Shown here one piece after another: positions 8,660-16,480 of a stretch of 64,000 nt of DNA. The position numbers and the translations under genes were made by a program. The DNA is taken from positions 186,001 through 250,000 of the forward strand of contig NZ_JBJHBQ010000004.1 of the NCBI RefSeq assembly GCF_050485565.1, written 5' to 3'. Source of the stretch: Glycocaulis sp050485565 (GTDB taxonomy: Bacteria; Pseudomonadota; Alphaproteobacteria; Caulobacterales; Maricaulaceae). The notes under the pieces were generated by a model. It saw only the letters and a list, made by a program, of their open reading frames with translations. It was not told the origin of the DNA and searched no databases. The number at the start of each line of letters is the position of its first letter. The stretch's first letter is position 1.

Positions 8660-9244
8660 ATGACGAGCACCACCGAAACACCCCGCTACACGGCTGTTGC
8701 CATCATCCTCCACTGGCTGATGGCGGCCCTGCTGGTCGGCATGATCTTCATGGGCTGGCAGATGGAGGATATGCGCGATCAGGCGCTGGCCGGCGAACTC
8801 ACCTTTGCCGAGGTGCAGACCTATTATAACTGGCACAAGACCATCGGGATCAGCCTTCTGGTGCTGGCGCTGGTCCGTCTTGGCTGGCGGCTGACGCACA
8901 AGGTTCCGCCTCTGCCCGCCACCATGAAGCCGTGGGAAGCAATAGCCGCGCGCGCCACGCATATCGCTTTCTACGCGGTGATGATCGCCATGCCGCTGGT
9001 TGGCTGGCTGACAGCCTCGGCGACCAATTTTCCCTCCTACATCGCCAATAACCCCGCGCTGGAACTGCCGCATCTGCCGGTGCCCAATGAGGCCTACGAG
9101 CCGCTGGGGTCTATCCATAGCGCCGGCGCGTGGGTGATCTTCGCGCTGCTGGCCCTGCATGTCGGCGCGGCGCTGAAACATCATTTCGTCAACAGGGATG
9201 ATGTGCTGACGCGCATGATCCCCTTCCTGAAATTCCGCGTATAA
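8660..9244 (+). CDS. Cytochrome b561-type membrane protein
   Basis: This 194-aa inner-membrane di-haem cytochrome has four predicted helices and the expected histidines: AIILHWLMA (helix 1), YYNWHKTIG (start of helix 2), ATHIAFYAVM (helix 3) and LLALHVGAALKHHF (helix 4). Such proteins move electrons between quinol and periplasmic partners and are often encoded beside YceI genes, as on both sides here. The start ATG 8660 lies 6 bp after the previous stop, so translation is probably coupled. Confidence 0.9.
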   Translation: MTSTTETPRYTAVAIILHWLMAALLVGMIFMGWQMEDMRDQALAGELTFAEVQTYYNWHKTIGISLLVLALVRLGWRLTHKVPPLPATMKPWEAIAARATHIAFYAVMIAMPLVGWLTASATNFPSYIANNPALELPHLPVPNEAYEPLGSIHSAGAWVIFALLALHVGAALKHHFVNRDDVLTRMIPFLKFRV

Positions 9245-9280
9245 CTACAAGAAAAACAATCCTTTTGCGGAGAACTCCCC

Positions 9281-9838
9281 ATGATCCGTTCGTCCATCGC
9301 CGCTATTGCCTTTGCCCTGACCGGCACGTTTCCACTATCTGCGCAGGTGGCTGCGCAGGACTGGGTTATCGATACAGCGGCGTCTGAAGTCACCGCCGAA
9401 ACCCGAGTGTTCGGCCAGGCCGTGACGGCCAGTTTCGCCGAGTTCTCAGCCGAGATCACATTCGATCCGGAGGACCTTGAAAACGCGAGTATTTCCGCGC
9501 GCGTGACCAGCGAGACTGGCACTATTCCCAATCGTGAATATCAAAGCGCACTCGTCAGCCGTGACGGCCTCTACCCGGCGGAATATTCCGAAGCCATCTT
9601 CGTGTCCGATGAGATCGTGGCGACAGATGAGGGCTATGAGGCACGCGGCACCCTGACCATCAAGGGCGAAAGCCGCGATGCCGTCCTGCCCTTCACCGTC
9701 GAGATCAGCGATGGCCGCGCCGTGGCGCAAGGCACACTGGAAATCCTGCGGGCAGACTTCGGCGTCGGCGGCTCCAGCTGGGCCGAGGTCGCGCCGAACG
9801 TCACCGTGCGCCTGCATATCGAGGCAGATGCGGGGTAG
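9281..9838 (+). CDS. YceI-family periplasmic protein
   Basis: This 185-aa second YceI protein has a cleavable signal peptide (about residues 1-25, ending near AQVAAQD) rather than a lipobox. The barrel shows WVIDTAASEVTAETRVFGQ, FDPEDLENAS, and GTLTIKGESRDAVLPF. The ATG has GCGGAGAA about 8 bases upstream and follows the cytochrome gene by 36 bp. One lipid-anchored and one soluble copy flanking a b561 cytochrome suggests a shared redox or isoprenoid-handling role (inference). Confidence 0.88.
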   Translation: MIRSSIAAIAFALTGTFPLSAQVAAQDWVIDTAASEVTAETRVFGQAVTASFAEFSAEITFDPEDLENASISARVTSETGTIPNREYQSALVSRDGLYPAEYSEAIFVSDEIVATDEGYEARGTLTIKGESRDAVLPFTVEISDGRAVAQGTLEILRADFGVGGSSWAEVAPNVTVRLHIEADAG

Positions 9839-9850
9839 GGTTGCGCCAAG

Positions 9851-9968
9851 CTGTCATTCCCCGGTGGCGCAGCCATCCGGGGAACCCATGCCTGCAAAGA
9901 GCGACCGGGCGGAAAGATTGAGGCATGGGTCCCCCGGACCTCGCTAACGCTCGGCCGGAGGATGACAG
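9851..9968. repeat. Palindromic intergenic repeat
   Basis: The element begins CTGTCATTCCCCGG and ends CCGGAGGATGACAG. It contains CCCCCGGACCTCGCTAACG, a piece repeated in inverse orientation at 11681-11720 (CGAGCGTCAGCGAGGTCC). It sits between the second YceI gene and the 3' end of dciA, which are convergent. Confidence 0.65.
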
Positions 9969-9991
9969 CATTGGATAGGGCGAGGGCGATG

Positions 9992-10558
9992 CTACCCCCC
10001 CTCGCGCTCCCTTACCGCCGCCTCGAAATCAGCCAGCGCCGCGGCCAGCCGTTCTGCCGGATCGGCGGGCGGTTCGGGCAAGGGTTCGGCGCGTTTGACC
10101 ACCCGGCTTGCCGCGCGGCGTACTGGCCCGGCGGGCGCAGCTAGCGAGCCTTGCACGATGCGCAGGCGCTTGGGCGCTTTGCCGGCATATTGAGCCACCC
10201 GCTCCAGTATCACGCCCGATTGCGCCTCGATCAGCGCGGCGGCAGGCCCGCGCGCCCGCACGGTCAGCGTGCCTGATTGCAGCTTTTCAGGGCTGGTCCA
10301 GCGCGCCAGTGCCTCGCCCACAATCGCCTCCCAATGCTCCTCCAGCTCGGACGCACCCGGCCCGAAGGCGCGCGCCAGCGGACGCAGCACCTTGGCCAGC
10401 GCACGTCCGGCGGGCGGCGGAGGCTTGATGGCGGGTTTCCCCCGGTGATCGACGGCCCACAGATCAGCCTCCGCGCGCGAGACGGCATCGCTTTTCGAGC
10501 GTATGCGCCTGCGCTGCGTGATTGCCTTTTGGCGATCGTGTTTCCAGCTTTCATCCAT
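9992..10558 (-). CDS. dciA: DciA-like DUF721 protein (putative replicative helicase operator/loader)
   Basis: This 188-aa protein has a basic N-terminus (RQKAITQRRRIRS) and a DUF721 core at about residues 45-130: LRPLARAFGPGASELEEHW, IVGEALARWTSPEKLQSG and TLTVRARGPAAALIEAQSG. DciA is the ancestral bacterial factor that helps load DnaB where DnaC/DnaI are absent. Its ATG (10558) shares bases with the ATG of the divergent mutY gene, and neither has a clear Shine-Dalgarno sequence, so leaderless translation is possible. Confidence 0.8.
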   Translation of the reverse strand: MDESWKHDRQKAITQRRRIRSKSDAVSRAEADLWAVDHRGKPAIKPPPPAGRALAKVLRPLARAFGPGASELEEHWEAIVGEALARWTSPEKLQSGTLTVRARGPAAALIEAQSGVILERVAQYAGKAPKRLRIVQGSLAAPAGPVRRAASRVVKRAEPLPEPPADPAERLAAALADFEAAVREREGG

Positions 10559-11672
10559 GAGCACAGTGTCGGCACTTCGAGATGATGCGGCAAGCCCGGC
10601 GAGCGGTGACATCGCCGCCATGCGCGCCCGCCTGCTGGCCTGGTATGACCGGGAGGGGCGCACCCTGCCCTGGCGCATCCGCCCTGAAGAGCGCGCGGCG
10701 GGGCGCGCGTCAGACCCGTATGCGGTCTGGCTGTCGGAGATCATGCTGCAGCAGACGACTGTGCCGCATGCCGCGCCGTACTATGCGAAATTCCTGTCGC
10801 TCTGGCCCACGGTTCATGACCTTGCCAATGCGCCGCGCGAGGAAGTGATGGCCGCGTGGGCGGGGCTTGGATACTACGCCCGCGCGCGCAATCTGCATGC
10901 CTGCGCACAGGCGGTATCGCGTGAGTTGGCGGGCGTGTTCCCTAGCGATCTGGAAGGGCTTCGCGCGCTGCCGGGCATTGGTGAATACACCGCCCACGCC
11001 ATCCGCGCCGCCGCCTTCAACCTGCCCGCCAGTGTGGTGGACGCCAATGTGGAGCGGGTGATTACGAGGATCTTCCGCATCGAAACCCCGCTGCCCTCTG
11101 CCAAGCCGCAAATCCGTAAAGCGGCCGCCAGCCTGGCTGATCCGGATCGTCCGGGAGACTATGCACAGGCCATCATGGATCTGGGCGCTGTTGTCTGCAC
11201 GCCGCGCGCACCCTCATGCGGGGCGTGTCCGTGGGAGGTGCATTGCGCTGCGCGCGCGGCGGGCGATCAGGAGCGCTATCCGGTGAAAGCCGCGAAGAAG
11301 GCAAAGCCCGTGCGCCATGGCCTCGCCTTTGTGGTCTTTCGCGGATCAGGCGAGGCGCGCGAAGTGCTGGCACGCACACGCCCCGACAAGGGATTACTCG
11401 GCGGGATGCTGGAAGTGCCGGGAACGGACTGGTTGGACGATGCCGGCGCGTTGCCGTCACCAGAGGAGGCTGCTCCGCTGGCGCTCAGATGGCGCGAAGC
11501 GGGCCGCGTCACCCACGTCTTCACGCATTTTGAATTGCGCCTGACTGTCTTTGCCGCGCCGTTCGATGCACGGGCCAGCCTGCCCGATGGCGCGCGCTGG
11601 GTGGGCGTACATCCGATCCGCGCAGCGGGGCTGCCTACAGCGATGAAGAAGGCCGTGCAGGCGGCGTTGTGA
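10557..11672 (+). CDS. mutY: A/G-specific adenine DNA glycosylase
   Basis: This 371-aa repair enzyme removes adenine mispaired with 8-oxoguanine. It shows the catalytic Glu in SEIMLQQTTV, the helix-hairpin-helix LRALPGIGEYTAHAI followed by the catalytic Asp in VVDANVER, and the Fe-S ligands as C-x6-C-x2-C-x5-C (CTPRAPSCGACPWEVHC). The C-terminal third is the NUDIX-like 8-oxoG recognition domain. The start at ATG 10557 overlaps the divergent dciA start; a later ATG at 10620 would remove only a poorly conserved lead. Confidence 0.95.
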   Translation: MSTVSALRDDAASPASGDIAAMRARLLAWYDREGRTLPWRIRPEERAAGRASDPYAVWLSEIMLQQTTVPHAAPYYAKFLSLWPTVHDLANAPREEVMAAWAGLGYYARARNLHACAQAVSRELAGVFPSDLEGLRALPGIGEYTAHAIRAAAFNLPASVVDANVERVITRIFRIETPLPSAKPQIRKAAASLADPDRPGDYAQAIMDLGAVVCTPRAPSCGACPWEVHCAARAAGDQERYPVKAAKKAKPVRHGLAFVVFRGSGEAREVLARTRPDKGLLGGMLEVPGTDWLDDAGALPSPEEAAPLALRWREAGRVTHVFTHFELRLTVFAAPFDARASLPDGARWVGVHPIRAAGLPTAMKKAVQAAL

Positions 11673-11680
11673 ACGCAAAT

Positions 11681-11790
11681 TGTCATCCTCCGGCCGAGCG
11701 TCAGCGAGGTCCGGGGGACCCATTCCTGTGACGGACATGCACGCGGAGGCTCTCAGGCATGGGTCACCCGCATGAAGCGGGTGATGACAC
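11681..11790. repeat. Palindromic intergenic repeat
   Basis: It begins TGTCATCCTCCGG and ends GCGGGTGATGACA, and contains CTCTCAGGCATGGGTCACCC and CGAGCGTCAGCGAGGTCCGG. The same modules, in other orders, occur near 5119-5372, 9851-9968 and 13640-13860. It separates the convergent mutY and ccrM genes. Confidence 0.65.
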
Positions 11791-11839
11791 TGGAGAGGCA
11801 TCGCAGTCGCCGGGAAAGGCCCGGAGGTTGGGGGTGTCC

Positions 11840-12940
11840 CTAAGCCTCTTCCATTTCCGCGCGGATGCGGCTGCGTAAGACATCGATGGGCATCAGCGTG
11901 CCATTGCGGCGGATATGCCAGAACGTCCAGCCATTGCACGAGGGCGCGCCTTGCACGGCTGCGCCGACCTGATGGATGGAGCCGGTTTCGCCGCCGCCTG
12001 TGACCGAGCCGTCAGCGCGCACGCGCGCGGTGCGCCGCCCTTGCGCGCAGAACAGCGTGTCGCCGGGCTTGATCAGACCGGCTTCGACCACATTGCCGAA
12101 CGGAATGCGCGGCAATGAGCGTTTCGAGGCTGTCACCTGCAGCGCGCTGGCATCGCCGGGGCTGATCGCCTCGATGCGCTGGCGGGCGAGGGTCACATAG
12201 TCGGCGTCTGCCTCGATACCGATGAATTTGCGCCCCAGCTTGCGTGCCACTGCGCCCGTGGTGCCGGTGCCGAAGAACGGGTCGAGCACGATCTGGCCAG
12301 GATGGGTGGTGGAGAGCAGCACGCGGTGCAGCAGCGCCTCCGGCTTCTGCGTCGGGTGGGCCTTGCGGCCATCGCCCGCTTTCAGGCGCTCACCGCCCGA
12401 GCAGATCGGCAGCGTCCAGTCAGAGCGCATCTGCACGCCGTCATTAAGCGATTTCATCGCGGCGTAGTTGAACGTCACCTTGCTGGTCTTGTGCTTGGCG
12501 GCCCAGATCAGGGTCTCGTGCGCATTGGTAAAGCGCGTGCCCTTGAAGTTCGGCATCGGGTTGGATTTGCGCCAGATAACGTCATTGAGCACCCAGAAGC
12601 CCATATCCTGCAGGAACGTGCCGACGCGGAATATGTTGTGATAGCTGCCAATGGTCCACAGCGCGCCATCCTCTTTCAGGATGCGCCGCGCCTCTTCCAG
12701 CCAGCCGCAGGTGAACAGATCATACTCGTCGAACCCGCCAATCTGGTCCCAGTCATTATCGACCGCGTCCACCTTGGAATTGTCCGGGCGGTGCAGATCG
12801 CCGCCAAGCTGGAGGTTGTAGGGCGGATCGGCAAAGATCAGATCCACACTGTTGTCAGGCAGGGTCTGCATGATCTCCACGCAGTTCCCGTGCAGGACCT
12901 GATTTATCGGCAAAACAGTTGACACCAGCGCCACCCTCAT
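11840..12940 (-). CDS. ccrM: Cell-cycle-regulated DNA adenine methyltransferase (GANTC), CcrM
   Basis: This 366-aa beta-class N6-adenine methyltransferase has catalytic DPPY near residue 37, TNAHETLIWAAKH, and the AdoMet motif DPFFGTGTTGAVA near 220. The C-terminal extension that distinguishes CcrM (FGNVVEAGLIKPGDTLF, then APSCNGWTFWHI) is intact. The enzyme methylates GANTC and couples DNA replication to transcription. The ATG at 12940 follows a CtrA-like box and a GANTC site, and rnhB lies 56 bp upstream, a common order in Caulobacterales. Length and motifs indicate a functional protein. Confidence 0.97.
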   Translation of the reverse strand: MRVALVSTVLPINQVLHGNCVEIMQTLPDNSVDLIFADPPYNLQLGGDLHRPDNSKVDAVDNDWDQIGGFDEYDLFTCGWLEEARRILKEDGALWTIGSYHNIFRVGTFLQDMGFWVLNDVIWRKSNPMPNFKGTRFTNAHETLIWAAKHKTSKVTFNYAAMKSLNDGVQMRSDWTLPICSGGERLKAGDGRKAHPTQKPEALLHRVLLSTTHPGQIVLDPFFGTGTTGAVARKLGRKFIGIEADADYVTLARQRIEAISPGDASALQVTASKRSLPRIPFGNVVEAGLIKPGDTLFCAQGRRTARVRADGSVTGGGETGSIHQVGAAVQGAPSCNGWTFWHIRRNGTLMPIDVLRSRIRAEMEEA

Positions 12941-12974
12941 TCGTATCCGGTGCAAAAGGCTTGAAATGATACGC

Positions 12975-12998
12975 CTAACGAGGGGTTAAGCGCGAATC
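12975..12998 (-). promoter_or_regulatory. CtrA-like box and GANTC site upstream of ccrM
   Basis: Read on the minus strand, TTAA at 12986-12989 is followed after exactly seven bases by TTAG (12975-12978), one mismatch from the CtrA consensus TTAA-N7-TTAA. A GAATC (GANTC) site lies at 12994-12998, overlapping the rnhB stop. A TATCAT hexamer lies downstream of the box and could be the -10 element. This matches how ccrM is controlled in Caulobacter: CtrA activation and sensitivity to its own methylation. Confidence 0.65.
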
Positions 12999-13584
12999 AC
13001 CCGTGTGCACTTTTTTCTGCCGCAGCCGCGACAGGCCGGTACGAAAACCGGTGGATGGGGGTGGCCCCCAGCCCTTGCAGGGCATAGATATGGGCCTTTG
13101 CGCCATAGCCTTTATGGCCCTCCAGCGCGTATCCGGGCCAGCGCAGTGCCGCTTCGATCATCAGCGCGTCGCGCACGGTTTTTGCGATGATGGAGGCGGC
13201 AGAAATCACCGGCTCGCTGCCATCGCCGCCGATAATCGCTTCTGCCGGGCAGTCCAGATGCGGCAGGCGGTTGCCATCCACCAGCACCATTTCGGGCGCG
13301 AGGGCCAGATTGCGGCAGGCGCGCGACATGGCCCGCATCGTGGCCTCCAGCACGTTGACGCGGTCTATCTCGGCCGGCTCGGCAATGCCAACGCCCACTA
13401 TTGCTTCAGCGCGGATCACGGCAGCCAGCGCCTCGCGGCGTCTGGCGGTGAGCTTTTTGGAGTCCGCCAGCGCCGACAGGGCTGAAAAACCCGCAGGCAG
13501 GATGACCGCTGCCGCCACGACCGGCCCGGCCAGCGGCCCGCGCCCAGCCTCGTCTATGCCTGCGGTAATCGCGTCTGTGGCCAT
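12997..13584 (-). CDS. rnhB: Ribonuclease HII
   Basis: This 195-aa enzyme cleaves RNA in RNA-DNA hybrids, including single misincorporated ribonucleotides. It has the N-terminal acidic motif GIDEAGRGPLAGPV, ADSKKLTARRRE, LVDGNRLP, and SAASIIAKTVRD with the HKGYG segment, all family landmarks. It lies directly upstream of ccrM on the same strand; the separate CtrA-like box between them suggests ccrM also has its own promoter. Confidence 0.95.
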   Translation of the reverse strand: MATDAITAGIDEAGRGPLAGPVVAAAVILPAGFSALSALADSKKLTARRREALAAVIRAEAIVGVGIAEPAEIDRVNVLEATMRAMSRACRNLALAPEMVLVDGNRLPHLDCPAEAIIGGDGSEPVISAASIIAKTVRDALMIEAALRWPGYALEGHKGYGAKAHIYALQGLGATPIHRFSYRPVAAAAEKSAHG

Positions 13585-13640
13585 ACCGCCTTGCTAGGGC
13601 GGTGCGCACGAGGGGTAAAGGGGGGAGGTAGCCATCCCTT

Positions 13641-13860
13641 GTCATCACCCGCTTCATGCGGGTGATCCATGCCCAAGCCCTCGTCCTTCGAGACGGCTTC
13701 TGACGAAGCCCCTCAGGATGAGGGCTTTGGGATGCGCTTTTCCCTCATCCTGAGGGTGAGCGAAGCGAACGTCTCGAAGGACGAGGGAAAAGCTAGCTCT
13801 CAGGCATGGATGGCCCGGACACCCGCCTGCGCGGGCGCAGGCAAGCCGGGCCATGACAAC
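13641..13860. repeat. Long composite repeat containing a CTCGTCCTTCGAGAC element
   Basis: The core at about 13675-13792 starts AAGCCCTCGTCCTTCGAGAC and ends GTCTCGAAGGACGAGGG, so its ends are inverted copies; the inner part has CTCAGGATGAGGG and CCCTCATCCTGAGGG. A nearly identical copy lies at 38331-38448 and a rearranged inverted copy at 50505-50615. On both sides are GTCATCACCC...GGGTGAT and GGCCCGG...CCGGGCC hairpins. No coding function is seen. Confidence 0.8.
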
Positions 13861-13873
13861 CAGGTAGGCAAAA

Positions 13874-14977
13874 TCAAAACAGGCTCAACTGATCGCTCTC
13901 CTTCTCCGGCACGGTGAAAAGACCGGTGCGCAGCGGCACTACTTTCCGCGACAGCCCGTTTGCCCGGCAGGCGCGTTCAAAGCGGGCGCGGATCAGCTCC
14001 GCCACAGGGCCTTCGCCGCGCATGCGGGCATGAAAGCGGCTGTCATACGCCTTGCCGCCGCGCGTGCTCTCGATCAGCCCCATGATCTTCTTGGCTGACA
14101 GGGGGCGCTCTACCGAGAGCCATTGTTTAAAGAGCGGCTCCACCTCCAGCGGCAGGCGCAGCAGCACATAGCTGGCATGGCGGGCTCCGGATTTTGCCCC
14201 TGCGCCGAGCAGGTTTTCCAGCTCGTGATCGTTGAGCCCCGGTATCATGGGCGAGGTGAAGACGCTGACCGGCACGCCCGCTTCGCTCAATGCCGTGATG
14301 GCTGAAAGCCGCCGGGTTGGCGTGGACGCGCGCGGCTCCATGGTGCGCGCCAGTTTCGCATCCAGCGTCGTCACCGAGATCGCCACATGGGCGAGACCCA
14401 TGCCCGCCAGCTCCTGCAATAGATCGAGATCGCGCAACACGCCCGCCGACTTGGTGATGATGCTGACCGGGTGTCTGAACGCCAGGCAGGTTTCAAGAAT
14501 GGCGCGGGTAATGCGCAAATCGCGCTCCACCGGCTGGTAGGGATCGGTATTGCTGCCCATGGCCAACACGCGCGGGACGTAGCCGGGCTTTGAAAACGCC
14601 TTGCGCAAAAGCTCCGCCGCGCCGGGCTTGAAGAAGATGACGCTCTCAAAGTCCAATCCGGCCGAATACCCCCAATAGGCGTGGGTGGGCCGTGCAAAAC
14701 AGTAGATGCAGCCATGTTCACAGCCCCGGTAGGGGTTCACAGACTGGTCAAAGCTAATATCCGGACTGTCATTCGTTGCGATGATGGAGCGCGCGCCATC
14801 GCGGATCAGCGTGGTCTTGATCTGGCGCGGCGGCGCGTCGCTATGCCAGCCATCATCGACCGGCTCCGCGGTGGCGCGCTCAAACCGGCCGGCGGCATTG
14901 GATTTCGCGCCTCTTCCGCTGGGTTGGAAGGGCTCGGGCAGGGCCTCTGACTGGCGAGCGGGGGTGATCGCGTTCAT
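13874..14977 (-). CDS. PA0069-family radical SAM protein
   Basis: This 367-aa protein has the radical SAM motif CEHGCIYC (C-x3-C-x2-C), preceded by FDQSVNPYRG and followed by FARPTHAYWG, and a MGSNTDPYQPVE block. This combination identifies the PA0069/SplB-related subgroup of unknown substrate. The start ATG 14977 gives MNAITPARQSE; the frame remains open further upstream but overlaps the divergent glycosyltransferase gene. It ends DQLSLF close to a repeat cluster. Confidence 0.9.
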   Translation of the reverse strand: MNAITPARQSEALPEPFQPSGRGAKSNAAGRFERATAEPVDDGWHSDAPPRQIKTTLIRDGARSIIATNDSPDISFDQSVNPYRGCEHGCIYCFARPTHAYWGYSAGLDFESVIFFKPGAAELLRKAFSKPGYVPRVLAMGSNTDPYQPVERDLRITRAILETCLAFRHPVSIITKSAGVLRDLDLLQELAGMGLAHVAISVTTLDAKLARTMEPRASTPTRRLSAITALSEAGVPVSVFTSPMIPGLNDHELENLLGAGAKSGARHASYVLLRLPLEVEPLFKQWLSVERPLSAKKIMGLIESTRGGKAYDSRFHARMRGEGPVAELIRARFERACRANGLSRKVVPLRTGLFTVPEKESDQLSLF

Positions 14978-15062
14978 GGCCGGACGTTGACTCGAAATCT
15001 GGAACAATTCAAGAACAAAATCGCATTGACGAGGCTCGCCGCCCGTGCACCTTATGGCGCGC

Positions 15063-15776
15063 ATGAGCCATGTGATTGTTATCATTCCCGCACTGAACGC
15101 GGCCCCCTCCCTGCCGGACACATTCGCCAGCCTGGAGCCGGCAATAGCGTGCGGGCTGGTCTCGCGCTGGGTGCTGGCCGATGGCGGGTCGGGCGATGCC
15201 ACGGTGAAGCTCGCCCGCGCGCGCGGATTTGATGTGGTGAAGTCCTTGCAGGGGCGCGGGTTGCAGCTCGCCGCCGGTGCGGGCCGCGCGATGGAAAGTG
15301 CAGGCGAGGGCGGCTGGCTGCTTTTCCTGCACGCGGACACAAGGCTGGAGCCGGGCTGGGCGAAATCGGTAAAAGCCTTCATGGCGGAGCATGCGGGCGG
15401 GGATGTGGCGGGCTATTTCCAGTTTGCGCTGGATGATGACAGCGCGCCTGCGCGCCGTCTGGAGCGGTTTGTGGCCTGGCGCTGCGCGGCGTTTGGCTTG
15501 CCCTATGGCGATCAGGGATTGCTCATTCCGGCGCAGTTTTATGAGCGCCTTGGCGGATACCGCCTGATGCGCCTGTTTGAGGATGTGGAGCTGGTCCGAC
15601 GGATCGGCAGAGGGCGGTTGAAGCCCTTGCCAGCGCGCGCCGTCACCAGCGCAGAGCGTTTCCGCTCCGAGGGATATCTGCGCCGCTCTGCGGCCAATCT
15701 GATCCTGCTGGCGCGCTATTTTCTGGGGGCAGACCCGGAAAAGCTGACGCGGGCCTATGGCAGGCGCAAGGCATGA
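15063..15776 (+). CDS. TIGR04283-family glycosyltransferase
   Basis: This 237-aa GT2-fold protein begins MSHVIVIIPALNAAPSLPD and has the nucleotide-sugar region WVLADGGSGDAT, the LLFLHADTRLEPGW stretch (metal-binding position) and the family segment FGLPYGDQGLLI. TIGR04283 and TIGR04282 enzymes are usually encoded side by side, as here, and have been linked to arsenosugar or other small glycolipid formation; the real acceptor is unknown. Upstream ATG 15054 or GTG 15045 are alternative starts. Its stop overlaps the next gene's ATG. Confidence 0.85.
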   Translation: MSHVIVIIPALNAAPSLPDTFASLEPAIACGLVSRWVLADGGSGDATVKLARARGFDVVKSLQGRGLQLAAGAGRAMESAGEGGWLLFLHADTRLEPGWAKSVKAFMAEHAGGDVAGYFQFALDDDSAPARRLERFVAWRCAAFGLPYGDQGLLIPAQFYERLGGYRLMRLFEDVELVRRIGRGRLKPLPARAVTSAERFRSEGYLRRSAANLILLARYFLGADPEKLTRAYGRRKA

Positions 15777-16480
15777 GAAAGCCGCGCCTCATCGTCTTTG
15801 CCCGCGCGCCGGTGATTGGCGGGGCGAAGACGCGCCTTGCCGCCGGTATCGGCAAGGTGATGGCGTGGCGCGCCTACCGGGCGATGACGGCAAAGACGCT
15901 TCGGGCCGTGCGTGACGATGCGCGCTGGCGAACCGTGCTGGCGGTCAGTCCGGACAGCGCCATCACTCGCGCGTTCGGCAAGGTCTGGCCGGATGATCTG
16001 GCGCGCTGGCCGCAAGGGGGCGGCGATCTCGGCGCGCGTCAGGCAAGGGTGTTTGCCGGAGCTGGAGGATGGCTTTCCTCCCCCGTTCACGGGGGAGGTG
16101 GCCTGAAAGGCCGGAGGGGGGAAGTTCTTTCAAGAGTGTCCCCCCCTCGCCCCCTGCGGGGGCACTCCCCCCGTGAACGGGGGGAGAAAAGGGGAAGCGC
16201 GCTTCCCATCGCGATCATCGGCACCGACGCGCCCGATATCACGCGGCGCGATGTGGCGCGGGGCTTTGCCCTGCTCAAACGCCACGACGCCGTAATCGGC
16301 CCGGCGAGTGATGGCGGCTACTGGCTGCTGGCTCTCAAAGCGCCACCACCGCTCGGCCTGTTTGATGGCATACGCTGGTCGAGCGTCCACACGCGCCGCG
16401 ATCTGGAAGCCCGCCTGCGCGCCCACGGCCTCACCCGTATCGCCTATTTGCGTGAACTGGCCGATGTGGATGAGGCTTAG
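15773..16480 (+). CDS. TIGR04282-family glycosyltransferase with an in-frame repeat insertion
   Basis: This 235-aa protein has the family start RLIVFARAPVIGGAKTRLA, the block GGGDLGARQARVF, and IIGTDAPDITRRDVARGFAL followed by ASDGGYWLLAL. Between ARQARVFAGAGG and ALPIAIIGTDAPD lies about 40 residues of low-complexity Gly/Arg/Pro sequence, encoded by a palindromic DNA element (16078-16186), that is foreign to the family. The reading frame is kept through it. Whether the enzyme still works is uncertain, since the insert sits in a linker before a conserved active-site loop. It overlaps its TIGR04283 partner by four bases and the convergent UDG gene by three. Confidence 0.85.
   Translation: MRKPRLIVFARAPVIGGAKTRLAAGIGKVMAWRAYRAMTAKTLRAVRDDARWRTVLAVSPDSAITRAFGKVWPDDLARWPQGGGDLGARQARVFAGAGGWLSSPVHGGGGLKGRRGEVLSRVSPPRPLRGHSPRERGEKRGSALPIAIIGTDAPDITRRDVARGFALLKRHDAVIGPASDGGYWLLALKAPPPLGLFDGIRWSSVHTRRDLEARLRAHGLTRIAYLRELADVDEA
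16078..16186. repeat. Palindromic element inserted within a coding sequence
   Basis: The left end (16078-16097, CTCCCCCGTTCACGGGGGAG) and the right end (16165-16186) are inverted near-copies, and each is itself a hairpin. The middle contains GGCCTGAAAGGCC and CGCCCCCTGCGGGGGC hairpins. The 109-bp element is very G/C-rich and stands out from the gene around it. It reads in frame as glycosyltransferase sequence. Confidence 0.8.

Noticed and set aside
13641..13860. Possible CRISPR-like repeat cluster
   Set aside because: The repeats are hairpins of unequal length without regular unique spacers, and no cas genes are nearby.
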